From NCBI RefSeq assembly GCF_000510725.1, contig NZ_AZNZ01000002.1, forward strand, positions 186,001 through 250,000: a stretch of DNA of 64,000 nt. Reading direction: 5' to 3'. Below are positions 45,340 to 52,195 of the stretch, in pieces. A program made the translations under genes and the position numbers. Each line of letters opens with the position of its first letter. The first letter of the stretch is position 1. This DNA comes from Pseudoxanthomonas sp. J31 (GTDB lineage Bacteria > Pseudomonadota > Gammaproteobacteria > Xanthomonadales > Xanthomonadaceae). A model generated the notes under the pieces. The model did no database searches. It saw only the letters and a list, made by a program, of their open reading frames with translations, and was not told the origin of the DNA.

Positions 45340-45663
45340 TTACGAATCACTGTTGCGAGTTTTGAACGCGCCAAAGACTACGGCCGCGATCGTGGCGATG
45401 TTAACGAGTGACCAAAACTCTCTCGTAGCATGCACTGGAAAGATCGGATTGTAGATCCCTGCGAGAACTCCCCATACCCAGACCCAAGTCTGCTGTTGCT
45501 GTTCGTGTGACTTGACTGCCAAATAAACGAAAATTGCACAAACGATCCATCGCATAACAGAGTAGTATCCATACGGATTGGAAGGAAGAAGCGCCCACAG
45601 AAGTAGCGCCACAACAAGGATATGCGGGGCGAGGGTATTCCAGCTGTTGGAAGGCTCAGTCAT
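45340..45663 (-). CDS. Cassette 15, first gene: small membrane protein
   Basis: A 107-aa protein with three hydrophobic segments (HILVVALLLWALLP, MRWIVCAIFVYLAV, LVNIATIAAVVFGAF). It lies at the front of a two-gene cassette whose ends match (GTTAGAC at both). No family recognised; a shared membrane role with the next gene is inferred only from linkage. Confidence 0.6.
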   Translation of the reverse strand: MTEPSNSWNTLAPHILVVALLLWALLPSNPYGYYSVMRWIVCAIFVYLAVKSHEQQQQTWVWVWGVLAGIYNPIFPVHATREFWSLVNIATIAAVVFGAFKTRNSDS

Positions 45664-45675
45664 CTGTCTTGCGGG

Positions 45676-45735
45676 GTCTAACGCCTGAATTAAGCCGCGC
45701 CGCGAAGCGGCGTCGGCTTGAATGAATTGTTAGGC
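45676..45735 (-). repeat. attC site 14 (60 bp)
   Basis: Plus-strand ends GTCTAAC and GTTAGGC with the GCCGCGCCGCGAAGCGGCGTCGGC-type centre, the array consensus. Closes cassette 14. Confidence 0.93.
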
Positions 45736-46119
45736 ATTACCAGAAAACGCTGAAAGCAGGATATACCCAGCGGCGAGGACGTAACAGATGCACGTAAGCG
45801 CCATGCCAGTGACCCGAAATCGCAAGACTTCGTTCTCCTGCGACACTCCGTAGGCATGGACGAGCCGACCGAGCGCCAACAGGCTGCCAAGGGAATGAAC
45901 CAGCAGACTCGGCGCACCCAGTTGCTCAGACGCTGCCATAAGGAGCAGTCCGAGCGGCACGTACTCGGCGAAGTTACCGTGGACGCGGATGGCCCGCATT
46001 AGGAGAAGATTCTTTCCGTGACCGAGCGAAACGCGGTAGCGCTGCCTAAGGCGAATGGTGCGGAAAGTGAGAAATGCGAAGAACAAGCTAAGTAGAGCAG
46101 CGTAAATAGTCCAGATCAT
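45730..46119 (-). CDS. Cassette 14: MAPEG family protein
   Basis: A 129-aa protein with four hydrophobic helices. The MAPEG signature runs GHGKNLLLMRAIRVHGNFAE then YVPLGLLLMAASEQLGAP, resembling bacterial YecN-like members. It is the second MAPEG protein in the window and differs clearly from the chromosomal one. MAPEG cassettes are known in other integrons. The stop codon overlaps the attC core. Confidence 0.85.
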   Translation of the reverse strand: MIWTIYAALLSLFFAFLTFRTIRLRQRYRVSLGHGKNLLLMRAIRVHGNFAEYVPLGLLLMAASEQLGAPSLLVHSLGSLLALGRLVHAYGVSQENEVLRFRVTGMALTCICYVLAAGYILLSAFSGNA

Positions 46120-46136
46120 GAAAATCTCTCCGTAAT

Positions 46137-46196
46137 GCCTAACGTCTGAGTTAAGCCGCGACGCAGAGCGGCGTCGGCTTGAATGAATTGTTAGAT
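46137..46196 (-). repeat. attC site 13 (60 bp)
   Basis: Plus-strand ends GCCTAAC and GTTAGAT, the second matching the leading core of cassette 13 at 46,921. The centre carries a GCGACGCAGAGCGGCG variant of the usual hairpin. Confidence 0.9.
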
Positions 46197-46197
46197 C

Positions 46198-46905
46198 TCA
46201 CTCGGCGGAAATCTCTAGAACATTCGATGGCAGAGGAAAATCCAGGATGTCGATCCGGGGGCTATCTGGCATGCCCATCGGTATGCCCTCCACGCACAAG
46301 CAGACCTGCTCGACGATGTGAGCAATGTCATGTGTGCCTTGGCTAAGCATTGCGATAAGCTCGGCTTGGCTCCACACGTTTGGTGCACCACCCCGGGAGC
46401 TTTCAAATGCGACTGCATCGCGGTGCCATACGCAAGCAGACCCGTCAGGTTGCATGTAAGAGGCAGACGCTCCAAACGCCTGCTCGTCGTAGAACATCTC
46501 GACGATCGCGTAGCGGTTTGCAAACGTGCTCTGGCGGCTGAGCTGGTCGGAAAAGTGGGATAAGCCCGAAGAGGTCTGCTTTGAGTCCCACTTGTAATTC
46601 GCCGTAGAAAGCCGCGGCCACTTCCCTTCTATGAGCAGAATCTTCCCGATACGGCCCCTTCGGACAATGATGGCTGCATCACACCCCGTCTCTCGCTCTT
46701 CCGGGGGACGAAGGACGAAGGATTTAGCCTTTAAGCCTGTGTGGCTGTAGGAATTGATGTTTCGTCGAAGCGCGCCCGTAAAGTTCGAGGTGTAGTCGTT
46801 CTCGCTAGCGATTTCGCCAATTATGAGATCACTCCGAATCTCTTTATCTGAGAGCGAAGCGAAGTGACAAAGCTCTCGAATTTGGTTAGGTGGTAGGAGT
46901 GCCAT
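46198..46905 (-). CDS. Cassette 13: possible PD-(D/E)xK nuclease-fold protein
   Basis: A 235-aa protein. Residues D76 (TGCDAAIIV) and E93-G-K95 (ILLIEGKW) are spaced like the D...ExK active site of PD-(D/E)xK nucleases, with ENDYTSNFTGAL upstream as a possible first helix. This is a motif-level call; no family match was seen. If correct, it could cleave nucleic acid in defence. The C-terminal third has no recognisable domain. Confidence 0.55.
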   Translation of the reverse strand: MALLPPNQIRELCHFASLSDKEIRSDLIIGEIASENDYTSNFTGALRRNINSYSHTGLKAKSFVLRPPEERETGCDAAIIVRRGRIGKILLIEGKWPRLSTANYKWDSKQTSSGLSHFSDQLSRQSTFANRYAIVEMFYDEQAFGASASYMQPDGSACVWHRDAVAFESSRGGAPNVWSQAELIAMLSQGTHDIAHIVEQVCLCVEGIPMGMPDSPRIDILDFPLPSNVLEISAE

Positions 46906-46920
46906 GAGTCTTCCAGTGAG

Positions 46921-46980
46921 ATCTAACTCCGGAGTTAAGCCGTGCCGCGAAGCGGCATCGGCTTGGACGAATTGTTAGGC
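46921..46980 (-). repeat. attC site 12 (60 bp)
   Basis: Plus-strand ends ATCTAAC and GTTAGGC around a GCCGTGCCGCGAAGCGGCATCGGC-type hairpin. Closes cassette 12. Confidence 0.92.
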
Positions 46981-46981
46981 G

Positions 46982-47482
46982 CTACTTGCCAGCAAGTATG
47001 GCCGTCATGTCATGGTCGTAGTAGGCGCGATCGGCGCAGCGCGCATTGAATCTGTCAACAGCTGCGTTAAGAGCATCGACTCTTGCATTGACAGCTGGAA
47101 GTTTGGAGTTGTATGTGCCAACCAACCTTCTGTGATCGTTGATCAGCGCATTGAACCTGTCGACGGCTTGTTGGTTGTACACGTCAACGTGAGGCTCCAT
47201 TGATGTTATGCGGGCCTCAAGTGTGTTGATCTTGGTCTCATCTGCCCGCAATGACGATTGGAGTCGCTCGACCGCGTCTTCTTGGCCGTTGATCTGATTC
47301 TGCTCGGTGACACACTGTCTAAGTTGCTCCCTCGTTAGGACGGGGCCGCTATGTCTGGCTCCAGGAGCCAATCCGCGCCCGCCAATCCTAACTCTCCCGC
47401 GCCGCGCCTCCGACTCCATCGGTAGCGTAGAGGCAATCGCCCCGAGCAGTCCAAGCAGCAACATTCTTCTTCCGACAGGCAT
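46982..47482 (-). CDS. Cassette 12: exported coiled-coil protein
   Basis: A 166-aa protein. A basic start with a hydrophobic segment (MLLLGLLGAIASTL) suggests a signal peptide; the rest is an Arg-rich linker and then a long helical region (RLQSSLRADETKINTLEARI, VDALNAAVDRFNARC) typical of a coiled coil. Two Cys residues are present (LRQCVTEQ and ARCADR). No family is recognised. A start at the internal ATG (about 47,464) is possible. Confidence 0.6.
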   Translation of the reverse strand: MPVGRRMLLLGLLGAIASTLPMESEARRGRVRIGGRGLAPGARHSGPVLTREQLRQCVTEQNQINGQEDAVERLQSSLRADETKINTLEARITSMEPHVDVYNQQAVDRFNALINDHRRLVGTYNSKLPAVNARVDALNAAVDRFNARCADRAYYDHDMTAILAGK

Positions 47483-47501
47483 CGGATACTCCCCCTGTAG
47501 C

Positions 47502-47613
47502 GCCTAACACCTAAGTTAAGCCGAGACGCGTAGTGGAGCGAAGCACATGGCAAGCTGTACCTGCCATGTGCTTTGCGTAACGAATCGGCTTCGGCTTGAA
47601 CGCATTGTTAGGG
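47502..47613 (-). repeat. attC site 11 (long, 112 bp)
   Basis: Plus-strand ends GCCTAAC and GTTAGGG, the second matching the leading core of cassette 11. The centre holds a long stem (AAGCACATGGCA ... TGCCATGTGCTT). It shares GTAGTGGAGC and GTAACGAA with attC 15. Confidence 0.88.
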
Positions 47614-47614
47614 C

Positions 47615-48079
47615 TCACCCGACAAACGCCGAGGACCCTATTGTCAATGCACCGAGGAATAGCTTCTTGACGAGCTCACCCACTGTCGCGCGAGCCCCAT
47701 CATTGAGCGCGTCCGACAATTGCTCCGCAATGGGACGACGCTCAATTCCCTCGTTAACGGCAGCAGGGACTGCTCCAAGCAGAGTGAAGCCTTTGAGGGT
47801 TAGCACCGATTCCGGGAACACCGTCTCAGGCTGCTCCAGATAACGTTGATCTGGGCGGCACTCTATGAACCCTTCTTTTGCCAGGAAGTTCATTGCGCCA
47901 ACGGAATCCTGAGTAAGCACCCGGAACTGCTCTTCTTCGGGGCTCTCAAGGAGATTGGCCACTTCCTGGCCGATTGCTTGAACGTCGAGTAAGACAGGGT
48001 TTGGGAACTCCCGATAGAGACGATCGAGGATCCGGGCCGTGAGCTCCTGGAAGATCTGGATATTGCGAGGTTCCGTCAT
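47615..48079 (-). CDS. Cassette 11: hypothetical protein
   Basis: A 154-aa protein with an N-terminal helical region (IQIFQELTARILDRLYREFP), a winged-helix-like segment (GAMNFLAKEGFIECRPDQRY, LTLKGFTLLGAVPAAV) and a Gly/Ala-rich C-terminal helix. The middle resembles winged-helix folds, but no family is recognised. It stops 2 bp before attC 11. Confidence 0.58.
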   Translation of the reverse strand: MTEPRNIQIFQELTARILDRLYREFPNPVLLDVQAIGQEVANLLESPEEEQFRVLTQDSVGAMNFLAKEGFIECRPDQRYLEQPETVFPESVLTLKGFTLLGAVPAAVNEGIERRPIAEQLSDALNDGARATVGELVKKLFLGALTIGSSAFVG

Positions 48080-48085
48080 GATGAG

Positions 48086-48145
48086 CCCTAACGCCAGAAT
48101 TAAGCCGTGCCGCGAAGCGGCATCGGCTTGAATGAATTGTTAGCC
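48086..48145 (-). repeat. attC site 10 (60 bp)
   Basis: Plus-strand ends CCCTAAC and GTTAGCC, the second matching the leading core of cassette 10 (48,552). First base is C instead of a purine, a minor variant. Confidence 0.9.
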
Positions 48146-48535
48146 TGCAGCTAGGCGGTACCGCTCAGCCAATGGCAAAAGTGCTTGGGCCGGATCTTTG
48201 GCGCCGGTGCGCATTGCATGAACTGCCTCTCCAGCTTGAATGATCCAAGGACGCAGCATTGGGTCATGGATTGAATCGGCGATTCTGTCAAAAACCTCGG
48301 CGGCGTTTGAATATTGCTTGAGGTGGAGTAGCAGCGCGCGTTTGGTAGTGCCAATGTCCGCGCCAATGGATTGAGCGAGGCTATCAGCGGCGCCGTACAA
48401 GATTGCGTAATACGGTGCCCATACCTTCGGAGGATTGGCGCCAGAAAGCATTGCGTCCATTGCTTGGGCGGAACTCCAAGTCTCCGCAAATGTATCAATC
48501 ATCTTGGCGAGTTTCCGATGTTTCCCAAAGAACAT
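48140..48535 (-). CDS. Cassette 10: hypothetical helical protein
   Basis: A 131-aa protein predicted almost entirely helical (KLAKMIDTFAETWSSAQAMD, AADSLAQSIGADIGTTKRAL, QYSNAAEVFDRIADSI). No family is recognised. The start ATG at 48535 follows the leading core by about 16 bases. The stop overlaps the attC core. Confidence 0.55.
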   Translation of the reverse strand: MFFGKHRKLAKMIDTFAETWSSAQAMDAMLSGANPPKVWAPYYAILYGAADSLAQSIGADIGTTKRALLLHLKQYSNAAEVFDRIADSIHDPMLRPWIIQAGEAVHAMRTGAKDPAQALLPLAERYRLAAG

Positions 48536-48551
48536 AGAGTCTCCCTCTGCA

Positions 48552-48611
48552 GGCTAACACCTGAGTTAAGCCGCGTCGCGAAGCGGCGTCGGCTTGAACG
48601 AATTGTTATAC
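48552..48611 (-). repeat. attC site 9 (60 bp)
   Basis: Plus-strand ends GGCTAAC and GTTATAC; the unusual GTTATAC matches the leading core of cassette 9 (49,463). The stop codon of the GIY-YIG gene lies inside it. Confidence 0.9.
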
Positions 48612-49451
48612 GGACTCGAGTTGCTTCAGGGTTTTCCCGCTGGCGTCCTTCCATGCCGTTCGACCATTTGCCGTGCCACCATGGATTACCGCTGCTGCTG
48701 CACTTGGGCTAGAGAACTCGTGATTCTTGGTGAACACAAGGTACCCGTCGGCCGGCGCCAACACGCCATCTTTGAGGAGCTGCTCACGAGCGTTAACGAC
48801 CCAAGGGTAGTCTTTAGCTGAGGGGCGGAGCGAGGGAACAGCCTGCGACTGAGCAAGCACCACGATGCCGTTTGGTGTGAGGTGCCCGCTGGCCTTGAGG
48901 CCACCGATCTCACAGAAAAGGAGGCGCGCCTCTTCTTTGGACTCGGGTGGGGCGGCGATGGGCACCAGCACTTCCACTCCTAGAGCGGGAAGCAACTGCT
49001 CGATCTTCTCGAGGAAGATTTCCATATCCGCGCGATCAGACTCGGGAAGCTTTGACGTTGTTGCCTGAGAGTTCGTAAGGCTCGCCCGGCCAGCGAGCTT
49101 TGCCAGTTCGATGAGTCGGCCTTCCAGGTAGCGGATATGGGACTTGGTTAGGTTCTCGTCTTTGCTCGTGAAGTAAACGACGTGGTTCCAGAAGTCCTTA
49201 TCTACGTGCTGCCTGAGGCGCGATTGAATCGACTCTGCTTCGCCAATATAAACGGCTGGACCACCGGACAATGGGTCTACGCCAGTGAGCAAGTAGACGC
49301 CGACATTGGCCGCCTCCTCGCGCTTAAGGAGCTGGTCGAGCTCTGTTCGCGGGCCCGCGACGGCTTTCCCCGACCAGTTGGAAATCTCACCAGTCCGCAG
49401 ACGCTTCGGGTCGCCGTGGGGCAGGTAGATTTTGATCGTGGCGCTAGGCAT
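48606..49451 (-). CDS. Cassette 9: GIY-YIG nuclease family protein with DUF4357 domain
   Basis: A 281-aa protein. The GIY-YIG-type core is at about residues 50-115: GVY (51-53), VYIGEAES (67-74), R80, and E110 in YLEGRLIELA. The C-terminus (FSSPSAAAAVIHGG then GRTAWKDASGKTL) is a DUF4357 domain. This pairing is known in stand-alone bacterial proteins and is sometimes linked to restriction or defence. Metal-dependent DNA cleavage is predicted but not certain. Confidence 0.82.
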   Translation of the reverse strand: MPSATIKIYLPHGDPKRLRTGEISNWSGKAVAGPRTELDQLLKREEAANVGVYLLTGVDPLSGGPAVYIGEAESIQSRLRQHVDKDFWNHVVYFTSKDENLTKSHIRYLEGRLIELAKLAGRASLTNSQATTSKLPESDRADMEIFLEKIEQLLPALGVEVLVPIAAPPESKEEARLLFCEIGGLKASGHLTPNGIVVLAQSQAVPSLRPSAKDYPWVVNAREQLLKDGVLAPADGYLVFTKNHEFSSPSAAAAVIHGGTANGRTAWKDASGKTLKQLESV

Positions 49452-49462
49452 GTGTGTTGTCC

Positions 49463-49522
49463 GTATAACGCTAGAGTTAAGCCGAGCCGCGAAGCGGCTT
49501 CGGCTTGAATGAATTGTTAGGA
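49463..49522 (-). repeat. attC site 8 (60 bp)
   Basis: Plus-strand ends GTATAAC and GTTAGGA around GCCGAGCCGCGAAGCGGCTTCGGC. The far end does not fully match the leading core of cassette 8, which is mutated (see attC 7). Confidence 0.88.
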
Positions 49523-49535
49523 CCCAGGCCCGCGC

Positions 49536-49925
49536 TTAGTTGCAATAGACAGTTGAGCCAATTGTTTGGCAGGTACGGGTATTTCCATCACTGTCGGTCG
49601 TGTAAGACGTACTGCCGATGCGCTGAGTGGTGCTGGTGCGACCATCGCTGCCAGTCTCATACATAGTGTTGCCGATCCGCTGGCGAGTGCTGCTATAGCC
49701 ATCACTATCGTTTCGATAAGTGGTATTGCCGATAGTCTGGTAGGTGCCGCTCGTGCCATCTGAATCGTTGCGATAGGTAGTATTTCCAATGCGCTGATAT
49801 GTGCTGGAAGTGCTGTCGTCGTTGTTCTGGTACGTGGTACTTCCAATGCGCTGATAAGTGGACGATTGAGCGAAAGCAGTGGAGGTGACGAGCAGCAGTG
49901 CTGCACAAACGAGAATCTGCTTCAT
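49536..49925 (-). CDS. Cassette 8: secreted 19-residue tandem-repeat protein
   Basis: A 129-aa protein. A signal peptide (MKQILVCAALLLVTSTAFA) is followed by five full and one partial 19-residue repeats of the form TYQRIGNTTYRNDSDG with Ser/Thr linkers. Two Cys (TCQTIG, VYCN) lie in the last, partial unit. GGGGGAA five bases before the ATG at 49925 supports the start. The DNA repeat unit is 57 bp. It resembles small beta-strand repeat secreted proteins; the function is unknown. Confidence 0.75.
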   Translation of the reverse strand: MKQILVCAALLLVTSTAFAQSSTYQRIGSTTYQNNDDSTSSTYQRIGNTTYRNDSDGTSGTYQTIGNTTYRNDSDGYSSTRQRIGNTMYETGSDGRTSTTQRIGSTSYTTDSDGNTRTCQTIGSTVYCN

Positions 49926-49956
49926 AAATGTTCCCCCTGTGGCTGAAGCGGTTTCA

Positions 49957-49990
49957 GTGTAGCGCAACCGAGAGTCTCCGGCTGGGCCCT
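49957..49990 (-). other. attI-like block in front of cassette 8 gene
   Basis: On the plus strand GTGTAGC, CCGAG, TCT, CGGCTGGG and CCCT occur in the same order and spacing as in the attI region (about 55,148-55,177), apart from small indels. It lies directly between the mutated attC 7 core and the secreted-repeat gene. Confidence 0.55.
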
Positions 49991-50046
49991 AAAACCTGAG
50001 TTAAGCCGCGCCGCGAAGCGGCGTCGGCTTGGACGAATTGTTAGGT
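49987..50046 (-). repeat. attC site 7 (60 bp, mutated crossover core)
   Basis: The hairpin is intact, but the plus-strand end reads CCCTAAA where RYYYAAC is expected, so the crossover triplet GTT on the minus strand is TTT. The site is probably weak or inactive, which would lock cassettes 7 and 8 together. The other end reads GTTAGGT. Confidence 0.75.
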
Positions 50047-50568
50047 ACTCCGCTGCGTACGCCGGAACCACTCATACATGACCTCCATGGCTAGCTTCGC
50101 ATCCGCTTCCAGAATCATAGCGGGGTGCGCTTTGGTAGCGAGGAATCGCGTGCCGAACGCGTCGGGGTGATCAGGCGCTTTGCGGTGAGTGAACGGATTG
50201 CGGAGTAGGCGAAGCCTGTCAGTGCGGTCAAACAGATCGCTAGGCAGTGGCAGGTGTTGCCGGCCAGCTTTGATCATGAGCTCGAATGTGCGGCGCTCTT
50301 GTACAGGCACCACGCTTTCAAGTTCTTCACTAAGGGTCTGCTCTACGAAGGACGTGGCGAGGAGCAACGCGCCCACGAAGTGACCGGAAATGAAACAGAG
50401 CCGAGCCTCTTCCAGCATGTGGAGCACGGCCAGCTCACCCATCACGGCACCGGGATGGAAGTAGTGCTGAGCCAGCCACTCAATTCGCTCTACGCGAGCG
50501 GCCCGCGACGATTCGTCGGCCCGTACAAGAGCGGCACTGAGGTTTTCACGAGTGGCTGGAATGGGCAT
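50041..50568 (-). CDS. Cassette 7: HEPN-like protein
   Basis: A 175-aa helical protein. FVGALLLATSFVEQTLSEEL (about 64-83) and LRLLRNPFTHRK (R123, H128; R-x4-H) give the two-helix HEPN arrangement with an RxxxxH-type active site, as in many HEPN RNases. The family call is by motif and predicted fold only. HEPN proteins act as ribonuclease toxins or defence effectors. It starts with ATG at 50568. Confidence 0.65.
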   Translation of the reverse strand: MPIPATRENLSAALVRADESSRAARVERIEWLAQHYFHPGAVMGELAVLHMLEEARLCFISGHFVGALLLATSFVEQTLSEELESVVPVQERRTFELMIKAGRQHLPLPSDLFDRTDRLRLLRNPFTHRKAPDHPDAFGTRFLATKAHPAMILEADAKLAMEVMYEWFRRTQRST

Positions 50569-50574
50569 CGGGGT

Positions 50575-50640
50575 GCCTAACGCCTAAGCTCAGCGGCGTG
50601 GCCGCGAAGCGGACACGTCCGCTGGAGCGCCTTGTTGGGC
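50575..50640 (-). repeat. attC site 6 (66 bp, different family)
   Basis: Plus-strand ends GCCTAAC and GTTGGGC, the second matching the leading core of cassette 6 (52,136). The body (AGCGGCGTGGCCGCGAAG, CGGACACGTCCGCTGG) differs from the other sites, pointing to a cassette of separate origin. Confidence 0.88.
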
Positions 50641-51627
50641 TATAGCTGCCCACTTACGGGCGAGGTTTTGGTAGCCAGCACGCTGCAATAAATCTGGTAG
50701 CGAGGTTGGAAAATTATATTGACGAAGAATGTCGTCTATGAATTGAAGGTCCTTCCGAATACTGTTCTGCCTGTCTTCATTGACGATGCTGCCGGAATGC
50801 ACGTAATAGCTGAATGCGAAGTAACCGCCATAGTTATCGCCCTCTCCGAATAGCTTCTTGGTTTTGGCTCCGATCATGACGTAGACCTTTGGATTATCAA
50901 GCTGAAGAAAGCTGACAAGCTTTGGATCTTCAACCCGAATGAAACCTTGACGTGTGCCGCCTGAGTATCCGAGGGTGGCGTTCACTGTCCAGCCCGATGT
51001 GGGCACCACGCGTTCTCCTTTCCGTTGGGCAAGAAGCTCGATGGCTTTCCTTGCGGGTAAGATTCCTTCCAGCAGCTTCGCCAGCGACTCTGAGGCGTTT
51101 TTGATGTCGCTTAGGAAAAGGGCCACCTCATGCGCAAGAGCTTCCTGACCTCTCAGGATTTCATCGCCTGCGGTGTCTTGAACTTCATCGTGATGGGATT
51201 CGCTTTCTTGAGCAGATTCACCGCTCCTAATCTTCTGAAGAAATGCCGCAACATGATTTTTGTGAACGAAGATGGCATCGCCACCTTCCACCGACAGGTT
51301 GATGATCTCTTCGGCCGCAATGTAGTCCTGTATGCGGGTAAGAAAGCCGTTTACGACCGCCTGTGTGTTGTACAAATGATTCGATGCAATGAATTTCTCC
51401 ATCTCTGACAGCTTGACGATTTCGCCTTTTCTTAAGCCCTCCTCAACGCAGTCATCGGCGATCTGCCTGCCGATGAGAACGAATTTCTGTGAGTGTTCCA
51501 TCAACATTGCAATGATGTCATCGCCGCTGTTTTGGCTGCCAAAAGTCTTTTTCAGGAAATCAAACACGCTTTGCGCCCTCTCATTTTCATGCGCTCTGTC
51601 CGAACGCTGACGTAATCGTTGCTTCAA
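50590..51627 (-). CDS. Cassette 6, second gene: hypothetical protein partnered with a HEPN-like gene
   Basis: A 345-aa protein of no recognised family. The N-terminal part is helical (MKQRLRQRSDRAHENERAQS, then DDIIAMLMEHSQKFVLIGRQ), the middle is acidic, and the C-terminal half looks like alpha/beta (GYSGGTRQGFIRVEDPKLVS, NPKVYVMIGAKTKKLFGEGD). The start is a TTG at 51627 with AGGA seven bases upstream, inside the end of the HEPN-like gene (41-bp overlap), implying translational coupling. The last residues read into the attC. Confidence 0.65.
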   Translation of the reverse strand: MKQRLRQRSDRAHENERAQSVFDFLKKTFGSQNSGDDIIAMLMEHSQKFVLIGRQIADDCVEEGLRKGEIVKLSEMEKFIASNHLYNTQAVVNGFLTRIQDYIAAEEIINLSVEGGDAIFVHKNHVAAFLQKIRSGESAQESESHHDEVQDTAGDEILRGQEALAHEVALFLSDIKNASESLAKLLEGILPARKAIELLAQRKGERVVPTSGWTVNATLGYSGGTRQGFIRVEDPKLVSFLQLDNPKVYVMIGAKTKKLFGEGDNYGGYFAFSYYVHSGSIVNEDRQNSIRKDLQFIDDILRQYNFPTSLPDLLQRAGYQNLARKWAAIAQQGAPADVSASRPRR

Positions 51628-52117
51628 TTGGGATTCCTGAACGCTCCAGCAACTGCCGCTCGAAATCTTGTACTTGCATATACGCGAGATTGCAGAAGGC
51701 TGGCGTCAAATAGCTGTCCCAAGCCGCTTTCATTACTTCTTTCAGGTCGGCCTTGGAAGATACATGCGCTGTTTTCTCTATCGGCTGGCCATGCGCAATC
51801 TGGTCTCTTATGGTCTTCAGGGTGGCGACCGTTAGATACGGCTCGATGCTTTCGTCGTAGCACAAGCCGAGTGTCGTCATTACCTCTTTGATCTTTTCGG
51901 GAAATGGCCTGCGTTCTTTCCAACCTGAAACGCACTTGCTGCCGATGAAGTTGATTAGCGCTTCCACTGAGAATGCCAGCGCCACAACGCAACTCATGCA
52001 ATCCAATGCCACGGCGTCCTCGATTTTCTCGTTGACTTTTCTGTTGATCGTCTCGTGGTGGTAGTGCGCAAGGTTCAAGAGATCATTGTGCGGATAGATG
52101 TGGACGCTATGGGTCAT
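51587..52117 (-). CDS. Cassette 6, first gene: HEPN-like protein
   Basis: A 176-aa helical protein. VVALAFSVEALINFIG (about 44-59) and KTIRDQIAHG (R104, H109; R-x4-H) fit the HEPN two-helix core with a putative RNase site. A GTG at 52144 lies in the attC core; the ATG at 52117 is preferred. It shares a cassette with the 345-aa gene, and the cassette ends (GTTGGGC) match. It may be a toxin or defence component with the partner as regulator, sensor or cofactor, which is inference. Confidence 0.65.
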   Translation of the reverse strand: MTHSVHIYPHNDLLNLAHYHHETINRKVNEKIEDAVALDCMSCVVALAFSVEALINFIGSKCVSGWKERRPFPEKIKEVMTTLGLCYDESIEPYLTVATLKTIRDQIAHGQPIEKTAHVSSKADLKEVMKAAWDSYLTPAFCNLAYMQVQDFERQLLERSGIPIEATITSAFGQSA

Positions 52118-52135
52118 GAGTAGCCGCCAAATAAA

Positions 52136-52195
52136 GCCCAACACCTGAGTTAAGCCGCGCCGCGAAGCGGCGTCGGCTTGGACGAATTGTTAGAC
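52136..52195 (-). repeat. attC site 5 (60 bp)
   Basis: Plus-strand ends GCCCAAC and GTTAGAC with consensus centre GCCGCGCCGCGAAGCGGC. Closes cassette 5. Confidence 0.92.
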
